The notes beneath the pieces were generated by a model. It was given only the letters and a program-made list of their open reading frames with translations, did no database searches and was not told the DNA's origin. This document shows positions 13,056-25,285 of a stretch of DNA of 64,000 bases, one piece after another. How positions within the stretch are numbered: position 1 is the stretch's first letter; each line of letters begins with the position of its first letter. The translations under genes and the position numbers were made by a program. The stretch is from Rostratula benghalensis (lineage: Eukaryota; Chordata; Aves; Charadriiformes; Rostratulidae), in NCBI GenBank assembly GCA_013399305.1, contig VXAI01000013.1:1058778-1122777 (forward strand), given 5' to 3'.

Positions 13056-14172
13056 GTCAACCTCTCTGGGCAGCCTGTTCTAGTACTCTGCCACCCCCAA
13101 AGTAAAGACGTTTCTCCTTATGTATAAGTTTGTGCCCATTTCCTCTTGTCCTCTTACTGGACAGCACTGAAAAAAGACTGGTCCCTTCCTCTTGACACCC
13201 ACCCTTTAAGCATATATAGGTGTTGATCAGATCCCCCCTCAGCCTTCTCTTCTTTGAACTAAAAAGGTTCAAGTCCCTCAACAGATCCTCGTAAGAGAGA
13301 TACTTCAGGCCCCTGATCACCTTTGTAGTCCTCTGCTGTACCCTCTCCAGCAGTTCCCTATTCTTCTTGAACTGGGGAGTCCAGAACTGGACAAAGTACT
13401 CATTCATATGTTGTGTACTCTGGGCCTCACCAGAGCAGAGTAGAGAGGCAGGACAACCTCCCTCAACCTGCTGGTCACACTCTTCTTGATACACCCCAGG
13501 ATGCCATTGGTCTTCTTGGCCACAAGGGCACATTGCTGGCTCATGGTCATCCTGTTGTCCACCAGGACTCCCAGGTCTTTTTCCTCAGAGCTGCTTTCCA
13601 GCAGGTCAGCCCCCAATCTGTACTGATGCAGGGGGTTATTCTGCCCCACGTGCAGCACCCTGCAATTCCCCTTGTCGAATTTCATCAGGTTCCTCTCTGC
13701 TCAACTCTCCAGCCTGTCCAGGTCTCGCTGGATGGTGGCTCAGCCTTCTGATGTGTCAGCCAACCCCTCCCAGTTTTGTATCATCGGCAAATTTGCCAAA
13801 GGTCCATTCCATTCCTTCATCCAGGTCATTGATGAAAATATTGAAGAGGACTGGACCCAGTACTGACCCCACTTGTTACAGACCTCCAATTAAAACCCGT
13901 GCCACCAATCACAACCCTCTGATCTCTGTCTTTCAGCTTGTTTTCAATCCACCTCACTGTCTACTTATCTAGTCCACTTATGAGGATGCTGTGGGAGACT
14001 GTGTCAAAAGCCTTGTTGAAATCAAGGTAGACATCGTGCACCACCCTCCCCTCATCTATCCATCCAGTCATGCCATTGTAGAAGGCTATCAGTTTAGTCA
14101 GACATGATTTACCCTTGGTGAATCCATGCTGACTACTTCTGATAGCTTTCTTTTCCTCCAGATAAAAAGGAT
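13056..14172 (-). mobile_element. CR1: CR1 LINE, internal fragment including reverse transcriptase
   Basis: The longest CR1 copy in the window, on the minus strand. From right to left it covers the RT palm (motif A, then the FADD box), the ORF2 C-terminus and the start of the 3' UTR. At its left edge it stops near 13056, at the family's AGGCTGCCCAGAGAGG segment, and lacks the distal 3' UTR and terminal repeats that the copy at 11031 has. It overlaps that copy in ORF2 C-terminal content, so the two are separate insertions. Missing both ends, it is probably a 5'-truncated insertion that later lost its 3' end by deletion. Subfamily not assigned. Confidence 0.93.
13057..14172 (-). pseudogene. CR1 ORF2 reverse-transcriptase remnant, frameshifted
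   Basis: Broken ORF2 coding sequence of a CR1 element. In sense order it shows GFTKGKSCLTKLIAFYN, then RT motif A as DFNKAFDTVS (about 13995-14023), then the catalytic motif C as KFADDTK (FADD codons at 13780-13791). After that come the C-terminal strings [43 protein letters not shown] and [14 protein letters not shown]. The reading frame is interrupted by stop codons upstream of the FADD box and by a frame change near 13404-13440 between the two best frames (13404-13685 and 13057-13533). No endonuclease domain is present. A decayed retrotransposon gene, not a host gene. Confidence 0.9.
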
Positions 14173-16659
14173 AGGTCTTTATGTCTTTAGATAGATAAAG
14201 AGCAAGACATAAAGAGCGCTCCCTTTTTCCATCCCTTCTGATGACATCTCATAGCTTTGCTGTTAAGACAATTTCTTAAGGAACAGAAGAAGTGAGCTCA
14301 GGTATTGCAGCTATGGTGGAAGAGTACCAAAGCCTATACACTGGAGGGACTCATCAACCAGAGCATACAAGTTGGGACAAGGCAAACAGAGTCTGTAGTG
14401 CTAAAAACGGGTGGGTGAAACAAATGAAACACTGTACTCCACATACAGCATAGATTACCTTAGTTTCTTTATGTGGCATTTTAGGTATGTTAGATCCAGA
14501 TTGTTGTTTCTACTAAATCATAATGTATTTTATACTGACATAGTCTGCTGCTTCCTTATTTCAAATGAAAGTAGTATTATTATGTGCTTGCCTGTTGCAT
14601 TTAAATTCATCTTTTTAAGGGAGTTCTCTTCATAAATTTCAAAATGCTGAAAAAGTTTGAAGGTAAAATTGTAAGACTTTGGAGTTTGAATACTCATTGT
14701 AATCCACTGAATTCATAGCTAATACAGAAAATTATGGTGTGTCCTGAAGGAGCCATATGTGCTTAGGATCCTCTCATATACTTCAGGAACGGATATAGGA
14801 AAAAGGTCAGAATTGATGTACCATGGCAAGGAAATTACCTTAGGTGCTTCATAAAGTAATTTCTTTCCACAAGGAAATGAGAAATGAATTTGTGGGTTAA
14901 ATATTGTTGAGTTGAGCCCCAACTCTGATAATTATCCATGTACTATTCATGTGTTCGTGCTGGGATTAAATAGAGCTATCTTGGATAAATCAAAATATTT
15001 GGACATTTTCCTAAACAACAAGTTTCGACATATACAAAGCACATATGTGTTATTTCACTTGAATTTATTCATACAGAGACACACCAAAATGCCTACCATA
15101 CCATGACCAAGACCTAAACCTAACAAACAGTAAATGTATGTTTATGATTATGTATCAGTTTCTCAATCTATTCTGTAGAACAGTTCACATGACTAAAAAT
15201 AAACATTTTTTGTTCTTCCTCTCTGTGATTATGAATCCACCAATAAATGAAATATGATGGACTATGGGTGTACCAGGAAATGAGTATACAATGCATTGTA
15301 CACTTGTTAATCAACACCCAGAACTTTGGGTCATCTTTTTCTGATTTGCTGTTTATTCTTTTTTTTTTTTTCTTTTCCAAGAGAATGATTCCTTCTTGGT
15401 AGACCTGAAGACTTTCAATGTAAAAAAAAAACTTGCGTGAATTCTGGCAGTTTTCAGAAACAAATTATAATAACACATGTGTTATTAGTGATGGTACCTA
15501 ACCATGTGAACACACTTTGACTATTGCTGTTGTGAAATGAAACCTTGTGCTTTAGCACACGTTAGAATACAGTTACCTTCATTGCCCTTTAAAATACTCC
15601 GGTTACTTTGTATTTGCAATAAATTAAGAGCATACACAAGGCTGCACCTCAATGAGTGCACAAAAGATTTTCTGGTACTTGACTGTACTGTAAACAAAAT
15701 TTATACATTAAAACTTCAAAACAATTTAGAAATGCCCACAAAAGTTAAAATCTGATTTATTTCTCAACCCAAACCAGATATTTTCATTGAACCGATGATG
15801 TTTTAGAGTTTTATCTTAGAGGATTTAATAAGAAAGCAAGACAGATATATGAAAACCTTATGTCAGAAAGCATTGTCAGCAGCGGTGTATGAGTGATGTT
15901 CTTCAAAGTACATGGGTATAATTTTGCCTAGTTTGAGGTTAAGTTGATCTCAATGGAACTAGGATTTCAGCTATAGAAGATGCATACCTACACGAGTTAG
16001 TTTTTGTAAAGAACGTAAATTAAAATAAAAGAATGAGTAATACTACAATTGTTTCCTCATCGGTTCCAGTCAACAAAAATAAAGCAGTAGATGGAAGTTA
16101 TAGAAAAAAAGCAAAAGATTGACAATCTTTTTGAAAATTGGTTTTATAGTGAAAGTATCACATTCCACAAATAAGGAAAAGAGATTAGATATAGTCCTTC
16201 AGAAGACCTGTAAAATCAGAAAACTGAACAAAAATTTATCATTATTCACATAGTTGGATCTTAACATAAGTCACTATAGTTCTGAAGCAGACCAGCAAGA
16301 ACAGTAAATTCTGATTAATTTTCTACCTTTAAACAACTTAAAGTGTTACCCAAGTTTTCTGGACACCTCCTAAATTCTCTACATGAACTATGAACTTATA
16401 TTAACCATTAAAGTTTATGGGTTTTTGAGTAGTTTTCCTCGCAGCAATGACAGTGGAGATACACCAAATGCACTAAAACACACAGTATCTTAGTCTAATA
16501 ACTTTCTTTGACCAGTATTTTTTTCATTTAATTGCAAAGTTTTACCAATAGGCACACCATTCCTCTTGTGAACGAAATGCATCCTTAAAGTATTTTTGGT
16601 TTATGTGAAATAGAGCAAGTTATGACAATGTTTTATTGCTGTTGAATAATATCACTTCT

Positions 16660-16950
16660 GGAGTAAAGTAAAAATAAAAACACCTAAAGATGGAGACAAA
16701 AAAATGTACATAGAGAAAAAAAGAATATATAGCAGCAGAAGACATAGCAACAAGGGGGATAGAACAATAAAATGTAAACAACAGAGCCAACTATAAGGAA
16801 GATGAAAAAAAGAATGCATAGAAAGACAATTATGAAGTTGAGTGAAATCAGACTAGAAATAGAGAACTGTAAGACAATAAAAAAAAAAAGAAAGAAAAAA
16901 CTTAAAAAGGCAAGCTAAACAGAAAGAATTCTAAAAAAAAAAAAGAATTA
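16660..16950. repeat. Purine-rich, strand-asymmetric low-complexity block
   Basis: For about 290 bp the plus strand is overwhelmingly A and G, with few C or T. It includes GAAAAAAAG- and GGAAGATGAAAAAAAG-like segments and two A11-A12 runs near 16879 and 16932. It is not a clean tandem repeat. The asymmetry may come from an old A-rich repeat or local mutation bias. Confidence 0.65.
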
Positions 16951-19900
16951 AAGTGTTTGGTGCATGGCAAAGTTATAGAATGTGGATATATGCATAGGAG
17001 AACGCCTGTAAAAAAACAAATCCAAGTGAGCCCTGAAAAATTCAGGTAATTCAGGGACTTAAAGCATGTTTCTTCTGATGGGTACCAAAATAGTGCATAT
17101 TTCCTATAAATGTTCTCTAATTCTAGGAGTGATGAGATAAAGAACACCAATGGAATGTCTTCTGCCTGTATTAAAACCTAGAGGTGTTTAATTTGAGATA
17201 CTGTTTTCCTTTTTCCCCTGACTCTGCAACCTGTGTTGCAGACTTGCAATCCTGTACTGTATGACCTGCATCACTCTTGATGAGGATTAAAATAATTTCA
17301 GAAAACCTTAAGTCCATCAGTAATAAAAATCTGCAGGGTCAGCTAGGAGGTGTCTATCTGACTACATGATGACTGCCTCCACTTGATTAATGCAGTCAAC
17401 TTAGACTATTGAGATGCAAAATGAAGCAGTTTGTATACATTCTGCTTTACCCAGAGGCTATCATTTTCAAAGTCATTTCTGGCACCTAATACAACACAGA
17501 AATTGAGAAAGTTGGAACCAACAATTTTTCATTTTGAAATGTCTTTTTTGAAGTCGGAAGATGCATATTTAATGGTTCACCTGAAGCTAGAATCTTCTAT
17601 TTTATGTTGCAACAGTAACTAATTTATAGTGACAATTTAGATTTAGGATACAAGAGATTGTCACTAGTTGGAATAAAAACTTTTTAACTTGGTATAGCCT
17701 TGTCATAAATTGCATTCTTATATCTAATTAAGGCTCATAATTTCAGCATATTTAAGTTTATGTGAAGTATTTGAAGTAATTTATTAATGGTTGTAATAAA
17801 TGTCATATCCACTTTTAGGACTTGTGATTAAGTGCTCTTGTGATAGAAATTTATCTATAGTTTACAGTGTAAAACTAGGTGGATCTCAGTAAAATTTTCT
17901 TGAAATTTAAGTGTAAATGAAAATCAGTTATTTACTTTTTTTAAGACTTGGACTTAATAAATAGTGATTATTAAATATTAATGGATATACGCAAAGATCA
18001 GAGGTCCCTACAATAGTGTCAATTGGGCACGAAGAGATCAAAGTGTAAAAAAAGGGAAATTTTGCCATTGTATTTGTGATTGCATCAGTAAGTAGCTCCA
18101 GCCTTGATAGAAGTAACACAAATTACTGGGCTAAGACAAGAAAAAAATGTTGAACTTGTACATTTTATGTGCGTATTTCTGGAGAAAATTATAAAGTATG
18201 TTCCTGTATGAATAATTTCTTTGTTTGCCTACAGATTCCACCCAACAACTTTTGCAGAATAGGGAAATAATAGTCTTCTGTGGTTTCAAAGTATTCTAGG
18301 TATATGACAATGTTGTGTGGTCACTGCAGACTATCATTCCATCTCACTGATCATGAATCATAAACAGCATTTTCCAAGGTACAATTAAGTGTCACAAAAT
18401 TAAACTTAGGTACTTCTAAGAATTTAATCATAGCTATGCAACAGTACTTTCAAGAGTAGTTGCTTCTAATTAGAAAACTAATTCAGTCCAGTTGCAGAAC
18501 AATGATGAGATATTTATTTTTCTGTAGTGCCCAATTCATTCTTCTTTCCTAAGAAGTTGTATAGTTTTGTTTTTTCATTAATCTCCCTGTTTTCTTGCCT
18601 GGCAGAGGCACTAGCTGCTAATTATGACAAAGTACTTTTCAAACGTAGGACATGCAATCATTAAACACAGGAGATGGAGTATAAAGCATTACCTCTGTAA
18701 AATCAAAATATATTGACCATCATTGGCTGTGTTTAAAAATTAATTAAAAAATGCCAACCTACTAGAATTTAAGATGTCTATAGGAAAAATAAATAAGAAA
18801 GCCTTTCTTTCTACAAAAACTTTCTGCATATTTGACAGAATGAAACTAATGAAAGGAAGGTGGTACATGTAAATGAATTTTCTATATGGGCCAGATGTTA
18901 AGCTTTAGTGTAGGCCAGAAAGTCACTGGAGTTTGTTTCAGAGAAGAACTTTTCCTGCATCATTTCATTTTGTCTCAGAGTATCCAGGTGGAAACTAAGT
19001 ATTTCGTTGCATCTGTTATCAGATCTGATGTAACACCCATTTGCCTAACATACTTGCTGTGTTTACATCTTCATCACTTGTTCAGTGTTGAAGAACAAAT
19101 AATGACTGTCAAGGTGGCAACATTGTGCTCAGTTTAGTTTTGCTATCCCTTGACTGTTTTTGGGGAAAAAGCAGGGAGGTGTGTTGGCTCTTTTATATAT
19201 CTGGTTATGTCTTAAAGTGTCACATGACCCTGAACACATTTTTTATTTTGTTTAAAACTTCCTTGTGTTTGATGTTTGGGACTGTGCATGAGAGAAAAAG
19301 TCCTTAAAATCTAAGTCTGTGATTGTTTAAGGTCTCAGATTATACAGAATAAAAATCATCTGCATGTATGAGATGGATGTGACATGGTGTTAAAGGTCAA
19401 ATTTATACAATAAAAAATTCCTGGGTTTAGACTCTTACCAGTAGAAATATATGCAATGAAAAAAATTTGAGATGAAACGCTGAAGGTTTGTGTATCTGAA
19501 ATATTTAAAAAACTCTAACTTAAAATTCCTTTTGTCTCTTCTTTTATGTCTTTCCTGTGTCTGTATAATTTACATATTAATCTAAATTGTTTTTTATTTA
19601 ATCTCTAAAAATGTAGTTTTCATCTGTATGATGTATAGGAATACACTTTATTTCTTTGTAGTCATGCTTTAATTGAGCTTGTTTTCTCTTTCTGGTATTT
19701 CTGTCCGTTTATTGAAAGGTACTGTTGCTTCTACTTTTGCTCATTCCTGGAGTTTTTTCTTTTTCCACTATAGGTCATTTTTCACTTTTTGCTTTCTTTC
19801 ATCTAGGACAGAAAGAGGAAAAAACAAACAAATAAACAAACAAAAACCACCAAAAAAGCAAGACTAAATAAAAGGCCTTCTACCCAAGGGAACTGCTAGA

Positions 19901-20060
19901 CTTCCCTTCTACAGACTTTTTGGTCTTCATCTGCAGTATCAAAAAGTAATGAAGATGAGTTTCCACTGCAGAAATTGTCATCTTGATGAAATAATTTCAG
20001 AACCTGCCACACATTTTGGGAAATCTTGAAGAACTGCCAACACTCATGCTTAGTTCTTCG

Positions 20061-20086
20061 TCAATAGAATCAGTCAACAGAATCAG
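20061..20086. repeat. 13-bp tandem pair
   Basis: TCAATAGAATCAG is followed directly by TCAACAGAATCAG, with one mismatch. A minor slippage duplication. Confidence 0.8.
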
Positions 20087-21263
20087 TGGACCATCAAACT
20101 TTGCATGCAATTACACAGGTATTTATTTATCAGGCATTAAAAAAGTCAGGAAACAGAAATGAGGATGAAAGTGAGGAAAAAAAAAACTGGGCATGAAGAA
20201 AATGAAATGTAACAGAAAAGACAGAGATGGGGTGCATTATCATGACTGTATAAATATGATCAAACTGGTTATAGATCACTTGAGAAGGAAAAGATGGAAA
20301 CGAAAAGACTCTTGAAAAACATATTTTACTGATATGGACTGTGTTAGAGGCATGTCTATTAATTTATTAAAAAGATTGACTACTCAAAAATAGTAGCTAG
20401 AGAGAAGATTGGACCTTGAGCTGCTCAATATAATCTGCATTTTAACAAAAAAAAAAAATGTCCATGACACTATATTATTCCCTTAGTGAGGTATTGTGTG
20501 TTTTTTTTTAAATCTCTATTCTTACTTATTATAAAATAAGCAAGCGATAACCAAAATCACACATCTATAGTTTCTAATAAAATTCAGTGGAACATAATAC
20601 CTATCTGTAGTGATTAAAAAAAAACTGCTGACAGAAAAAACAGTATATAGCAGAAAAAACAGTAATTGGAAAAAAAAAAAAAAGAAAAACTACTGTAAAG
20701 AAAGCTAAATATACAGATTAGGAAACTATAATGACAAAGTCAGTATGTTCAACTATGAAAGCAAACTGTGACAGAAGAAAATAATACTTTCTACATTAAC
20801 ATAATTTAGTAAAATTATTCCAGTTTATTGGGGTCTAACTTCATAGTACAAATGTAAGGCATACATGCAGATGAGGAGTAGACCTCATGTTTAGCTCCTA
20901 GTACCATTTACATATATTATGCACACACACACATATTTATATATTTTATATATTTGTACATGCAAATATTTTATATTTGCAGTAGTCTATGGCTAAATAA
21001 AAATAAACAACTAAAAGTAGATGGACTTCTGAGGAGGAAGGGTCAGCAACTGAGGTCACTAAAACATTCTCAGACTAAGAATTTCTACAGTTGTGTGGTA
21101 CAATACTTCCTCAGTGGAGATGACTGGTTTATTGCAGTAGAGAACCAGAAGGTAATGTGCTAAAAATGCATATTCTAGCAATATTTTTGTGTCTATTATG
21201 CTTTCAGCAGTGTACTCTTATCTAGCTATTCTGTTGCAAAAGTCCTTTCCATTTCCTCTCCCA

Positions 21264-21546
21264 AGTCACAGGTGATAAGACAAGAGGAAATCGCCTCAAG
21301 TTGCACTGGGGAGGGTTCAGATTGGATATCAGGAAAAGTTTTTACACAGAAGGAGTTATCAAGCACTGGAATGGGCTGCCCAGGGAAATGGTTGAGGTAC
21401 CAACTGTGGAGGTATTCAAATGGTAGGTTGACATGGTGCTCAGGGACATGTTTTAGAGATGGTTCTTTGTAAGAGTTAGGTTAATGGTTGGACTAGATGA
21501 TCTTAAAGATCCATTCCAACCTAGATGATTCTATGATTCTATGATT
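21264..21546 (+). mobile_element. CR1: CR1 LINE 3'-end fragment, plus strand
   Basis: A short 5'-truncated CR1 tail in plus orientation. It begins in the family's AAGTCACAGGTGATAAGACA segment, continues through CTGCCCAGGGAAATGG, and finishes with GGTTAATGGTTGGACTAGAT, the CCATTCCAACC stretch and two ATTCTATG-type terminal repeats (about 21526-21546). It holds only the 3' UTR and a few ORF2-proximal bases, so it has no coding capacity. Confidence 0.93.
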
Positions 21547-22792
21547 TTACTCACTAAAAATGGAAATAAATATAAGGTTTGGACATAAGAATTTGGACAG
21601 AAGAATATAATGTGAAAAAAAGAATTAGGCAACTTTAATATTCCTTGTTCAAGATGATTGCTCTTTAACAAGAAAAACATTTTTATATTAAAAATTTCTG
21701 TCAAAGCATTGAAGCTTTCTGCATAGAACATTTTAGTGTTTAGGTTAGTTTCTACAGAAGAGGAGTAAATTTATTCCAATTGAATACAAAATTTCTAAAA
21801 AATGTCAGCAGATGAGCTTTAAAATATGTAAATAACAGTATCGAAATAAATTAGTGATTTAGTGTGTCCTGTAAGTTACATATAATCAGAAATTACCATG
21901 ACAATGAAATTTGCTTAAAGTTTACCATTATTATGAACAGAACTAATAGGGTATCTTAACAGAATACTAAAAAGGTTACAAACATTACTCCAGATAAAGT
22001 TCTGCATTAAGGGGAAATAAAGCTACAGCAACACAGAGTAAGAAATAGATTTCTGACAATTAAATTGCCAAGGACAGGGGAACACTATACGTCTGCTACA
22101 GGCAAAGCACTAGAAGAGAGTGTATGTCAGTTTGAGTAACATCTGAAGTTTGAGGAAGGCAAAGTAACCTTAGCTATCAAATTTTGCAAATGATACAGAG
22201 AAAAATTGCTCCATTCCAAGATTTGATCTTAATATGAATAATTATAGAATTATAATTTATGTTTATTTTAAAAGCTGCAGTTACACTGTACATGCTACCT
22301 TCAGAAGATATGAAGCAAGACCTGGTGCGCTGAATAGCTAATCATGAAAAATAACCTTCTAACCTACTTCTACTGAAACAGTCTTTTTAATTTTAGAAGT
22401 TCACTTGTTGCTTTACTTTTTAAGCCAGATACAGAAGTAAACTTCTTACAAAGTAAATTTCTCAGAATTGCAGATGACAATCAGGTGAATTGCTCTCAGA
22501 AAAATTCAGTCTTATTGCATTTTTATGTAAATCAAGTATTAAGGGATGGGGAAGGAGGGAGTGTATATATGTGTGAGTACATATATATCAAGGTTTCTCA
22601 GCATATTAGAAGATCCATAAATGCATAGCAGTGTTTGTGGAGCTATACCTTCATGTTTTCCTTTTCAATGATTTATTAAAGCTAAACAATTTTTTTTCAT
22701 TTCATGCTCACTGCATGTACCTACTATCCAGGTAAAGAAATTAGGGACAGGAAACATTTTCTGGGTCATCTACTCTGTATCTTTCTGCCATA
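21547..22792. other. AT-rich spacer, no gene recognised
   Basis: About 1.2 kb between two CR1 tails. AT-rich sequence with a TA/TG alternating tract near 22562-22590. No coding or RNA gene signal is visible. Confidence 0.7.
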
Positions 22793-23010
22793 GGATGTGA
22801 TTTCTTTACTATGAGGGTGGTGGAACACTGGAACAGATTGCCCAGGGAGGTGGTTGAGGTCCCTTCCCTGGAGATATTCAAGGTAAGGCTCGACGAGTCC
22901 CTGAGGAACTTGGTCTAGTTGGGGGTGCCCCTGATGACTGTGGGGAGGTTGGAGTAGATGACTTTTGGAGGTCCTTTCTGGTCTGGACCATTCTATGACT
23001 CTATGATTCG
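22793..23010 (+). mobile_element. CR1: CR1 LINE 3'-end fragment, plus strand
   Basis: Another CR1 3' tail, of a different sequence type from the one at 21264. Landmarks are TTCTTTACTATGAGGGTGG, GATTGCCCAGGGAGGTGG, GTTGGAGTAGATGAC and the end TTCTATGACTCTATGATTCG. It is 5'-truncated to about 220 bp. Divergence from the usual CR1 3' UTR is moderate, and there is no coding capacity. Confidence 0.92.
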
Positions 23011-24941
23011 TTAGTTCTCTATAGTAAATTTACCTGTAGTAAATTTTACCTGTAGTCTTAGGACTAGAGCCATTGCTTACGTGGGACTGCTTTTTGTCAG
23101 GCCAGCAGAACTGAACATTGGAGGACGCTCAGACTAACCAAAGTGCCATGAGCACTGTTCATGAGCAGTGAAGGAGTACTCTGGGCATGTCACTGCCCCA
23201 TCCTCAAGGTGATAACAAAGTCCCTATAGTCATCTCTTTCTCAGGAGATGATTTGGGATCCTCTTTAGAACATGGGTTTAGAAATAACACTTCTAATAAG
23301 GGATTTGAGATTCTACTCCATGATCCAGGAGCCCAAATAATGCATTTTGTAGGCTTGAGGTCTTGAGCTTTCAAAGTTTTTTCTTTTTTTTTAATCCAGC
23401 AATACCTTTGTATTAGGATATTTTATTCTGAAGCATCTAAGATGTCTTAGTATGTTTAGTAATACTAAAAAATGAACATAACTTGGTATTCACAGTGGGT
23501 ATGTATTTCTGATTCATTTTACACATGCTGGTCTTGTTTCTTTCAAATTTAAATTGCAATAATTAAGTACTATTCTAGGAACACACTATTTTTAAGGGGT
23601 GAGTTTTACAATTAAATACTCTTGCTGTTATGACTTTGGTTTATATTGCATTATCCCTCTCTACTTTGAGGCAAATAACATGTGGGTACGGAGGAAGAAA
23701 TTTACAAACCATTTCCCCGTAAAAATATAACTCAATTTTTTTCCTGCACTTACACAAAGAAGTTGTTAGATTGGGAAGAATTTCTAAGCCAACACAGAAA
23801 AACAGCCACACATTTTATTCAAGCTCACCACGTGAAAGTGTCTATTCATTCCAGAAGTTACAATTTATGAATCTCCAACCCGAGTAGAAATCACAGTGTA
23901 ATACCCATTATAGTCAATGGAGTTCCAGATCATATAGTCAGATTGACCCTAGAGAGGGATTTTGCTTACCTTGAAGTACCACCTACAAAATGATTCAATT
24001 TTCTGTGGATGGGTATCTGGTGCTATTTGGATGTCATAGCAGAAGTTTCCTCATTAGAACTGCCTTTTGAACTCTTGTAGATCCTCCGAGACATCTGCCA
24101 GTCCTACAGACACCATAAGTTGAAACTAGGGCCGCTGATGTCTTTGACTTAACCAAAATAATCTAGTTCTCACTCCAGAGAACTAATATAAGTGATTTCA
24201 AAGAAAAAAAAATATTTTGTAGAAAAATTGGGAATACTACAACTTTTGGAATTTATTTCTGGAAAATGAATGTCAAACTTTTCTGCACTGGTAAGCATTC
24301 CTTGTGTAGTAACATTACTTACAAAACATCTTTCACACTTTCATATCCAAAGAGCTTTTATTTATTATTATGTTCCAAAATCCTCCTCAGTCAGTATTTT
24401 CCTATGAAATTCTTATTTGCCCTCAAATCTTTATAATAACTGGTATATATTTCAAAACAACTTTTTTCTAAGAGCCTTTGAACCTCTGTCTGTAGCAAAA
24501 AAATAAAAATAAAAATTAAAAATTAAAAAAATTTCCCCAATCAACCTATCTAACCGACAAACCCTAGGAGTTTTTTGAAAATTCCTAGTAAACAAATGTC
24601 TAGCTAACATGACACTGGTGAATGAAAACAGGCTAACGCTTGAATGCCAGTGTGTGTCACTTGCATTGAAAGCTGTATGGAGACAAAGATTTATGACAGA
24701 TGGTAAGTTTTAATTGCATTTCTTCAGGAAATGTAAACATTGAGCATCTGTGGTCAAGTGACTAGTTATATCATTGTCAGTGAACCAGACATTTGAAATA
24801 AAACTGGAAGTTTCTTCCAAGCTAACACTGTCTGTTTTGGTTTTGAAAATTACTTTTCTTTTACCAGACTAGTCTAATCTAGACACTCTGCTACATGACA
24901 TTGTGTTTTATCTTTCTAACATATACCTCACTTACACAGAC
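23011..24941. other. AT-rich spacer, no gene recognised
   Basis: It starts with a tandem pair of about 15 bp (AGTAAATTTACCTGT and a one-base-longer copy, 23023-23053) directly abutting the CR1 tail. An (AAAAT)n-like tract lies at 24497-24533. Several 60-codon frames carry no recognisable protein signal. Confidence 0.65.
24497..24533. repeat. (AAAAT)n-like simple repeat
   Basis: Imperfect repeats of AAAAAT/AAAAATT over about 37 bp. Ordinary low-complexity A-rich tract. Confidence 0.8.
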
Positions 24942-25285
24942 TGTGGCTTAACCCCAACCAGCAATTAAGCACCACACAGCCACTCAATCACTCCCCCCGC
25001 ACTGCCCCTCCCCCCAGCTTGGTGGGATGAGGGCAAAAATCAGAAGGGTAAAAGTGAGAAAATGCATGGATTGAGATAAAGGTCGTTTAACAGACAAAGC
25101 AAAACCAACACACACAAGCAAAGCAAAAAAAGGAATTCATTGACTACTTCCCGTTGGCAGGCAGGTGTTCAGCCATCTCCAGGAAAGCAGGGCTCTATCA
25201 CATGTAACAGCTACTTGGGAAGACAAAATGCCATCACTCTGAACATGCTCCTTGTCTTCTTTCCCCGATTTTATGTGTTGACCAT
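24942..25285 (-). mobile_element. Avian endogenous retrovirus solo LTR, truncated
   Basis: This matches, from memory of the family pattern, an LTR that is dispersed through bird genomes. Read on the plus strand it begins TGTGGCTTAACCCCAACC, passes a run of C-rich sequence, then TGGGATGAGGGC and GGATTGAGATAAAGGTCG, and fades after GATTTTATGTGTTGACC. In sense (minus) orientation the left edge is the 3' end of the LTR, and the TTAAAC before the ATCTCAATCC segment fits a polyadenylation-signal region. Most of U3 is missing. No gag, pol or env sequence adjoins it, so it is a truncated or solo LTR with no viral coding capacity. Confidence 0.8.

Larger units (their letters stand above)
14173..21263. 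other. AT-rich non-coding DNA, no gene recognised
   Basis: Seven kilobases of AT-rich sequence. Open frames are 60-83 codons and scattered on both strands, without domain-like content. Contents that can be named are the purine-skewed block at 16660-16950, an (AAAC)n-like tract near 19820-19852, a 13-bp tandem pair at 20061-20086, an A14 run at 20670-20683, and an alternating CA then TA-rich tract at 20920-20950. Nothing else is recognised. Confidence 0.7.

Noticed and set aside
13413..13972. Plus-strand frames of 64-112 codons across 13.4-14.0 kb
   Set aside because: They are antisense shadows of the minus-strand CR1 ORF2 remnant.
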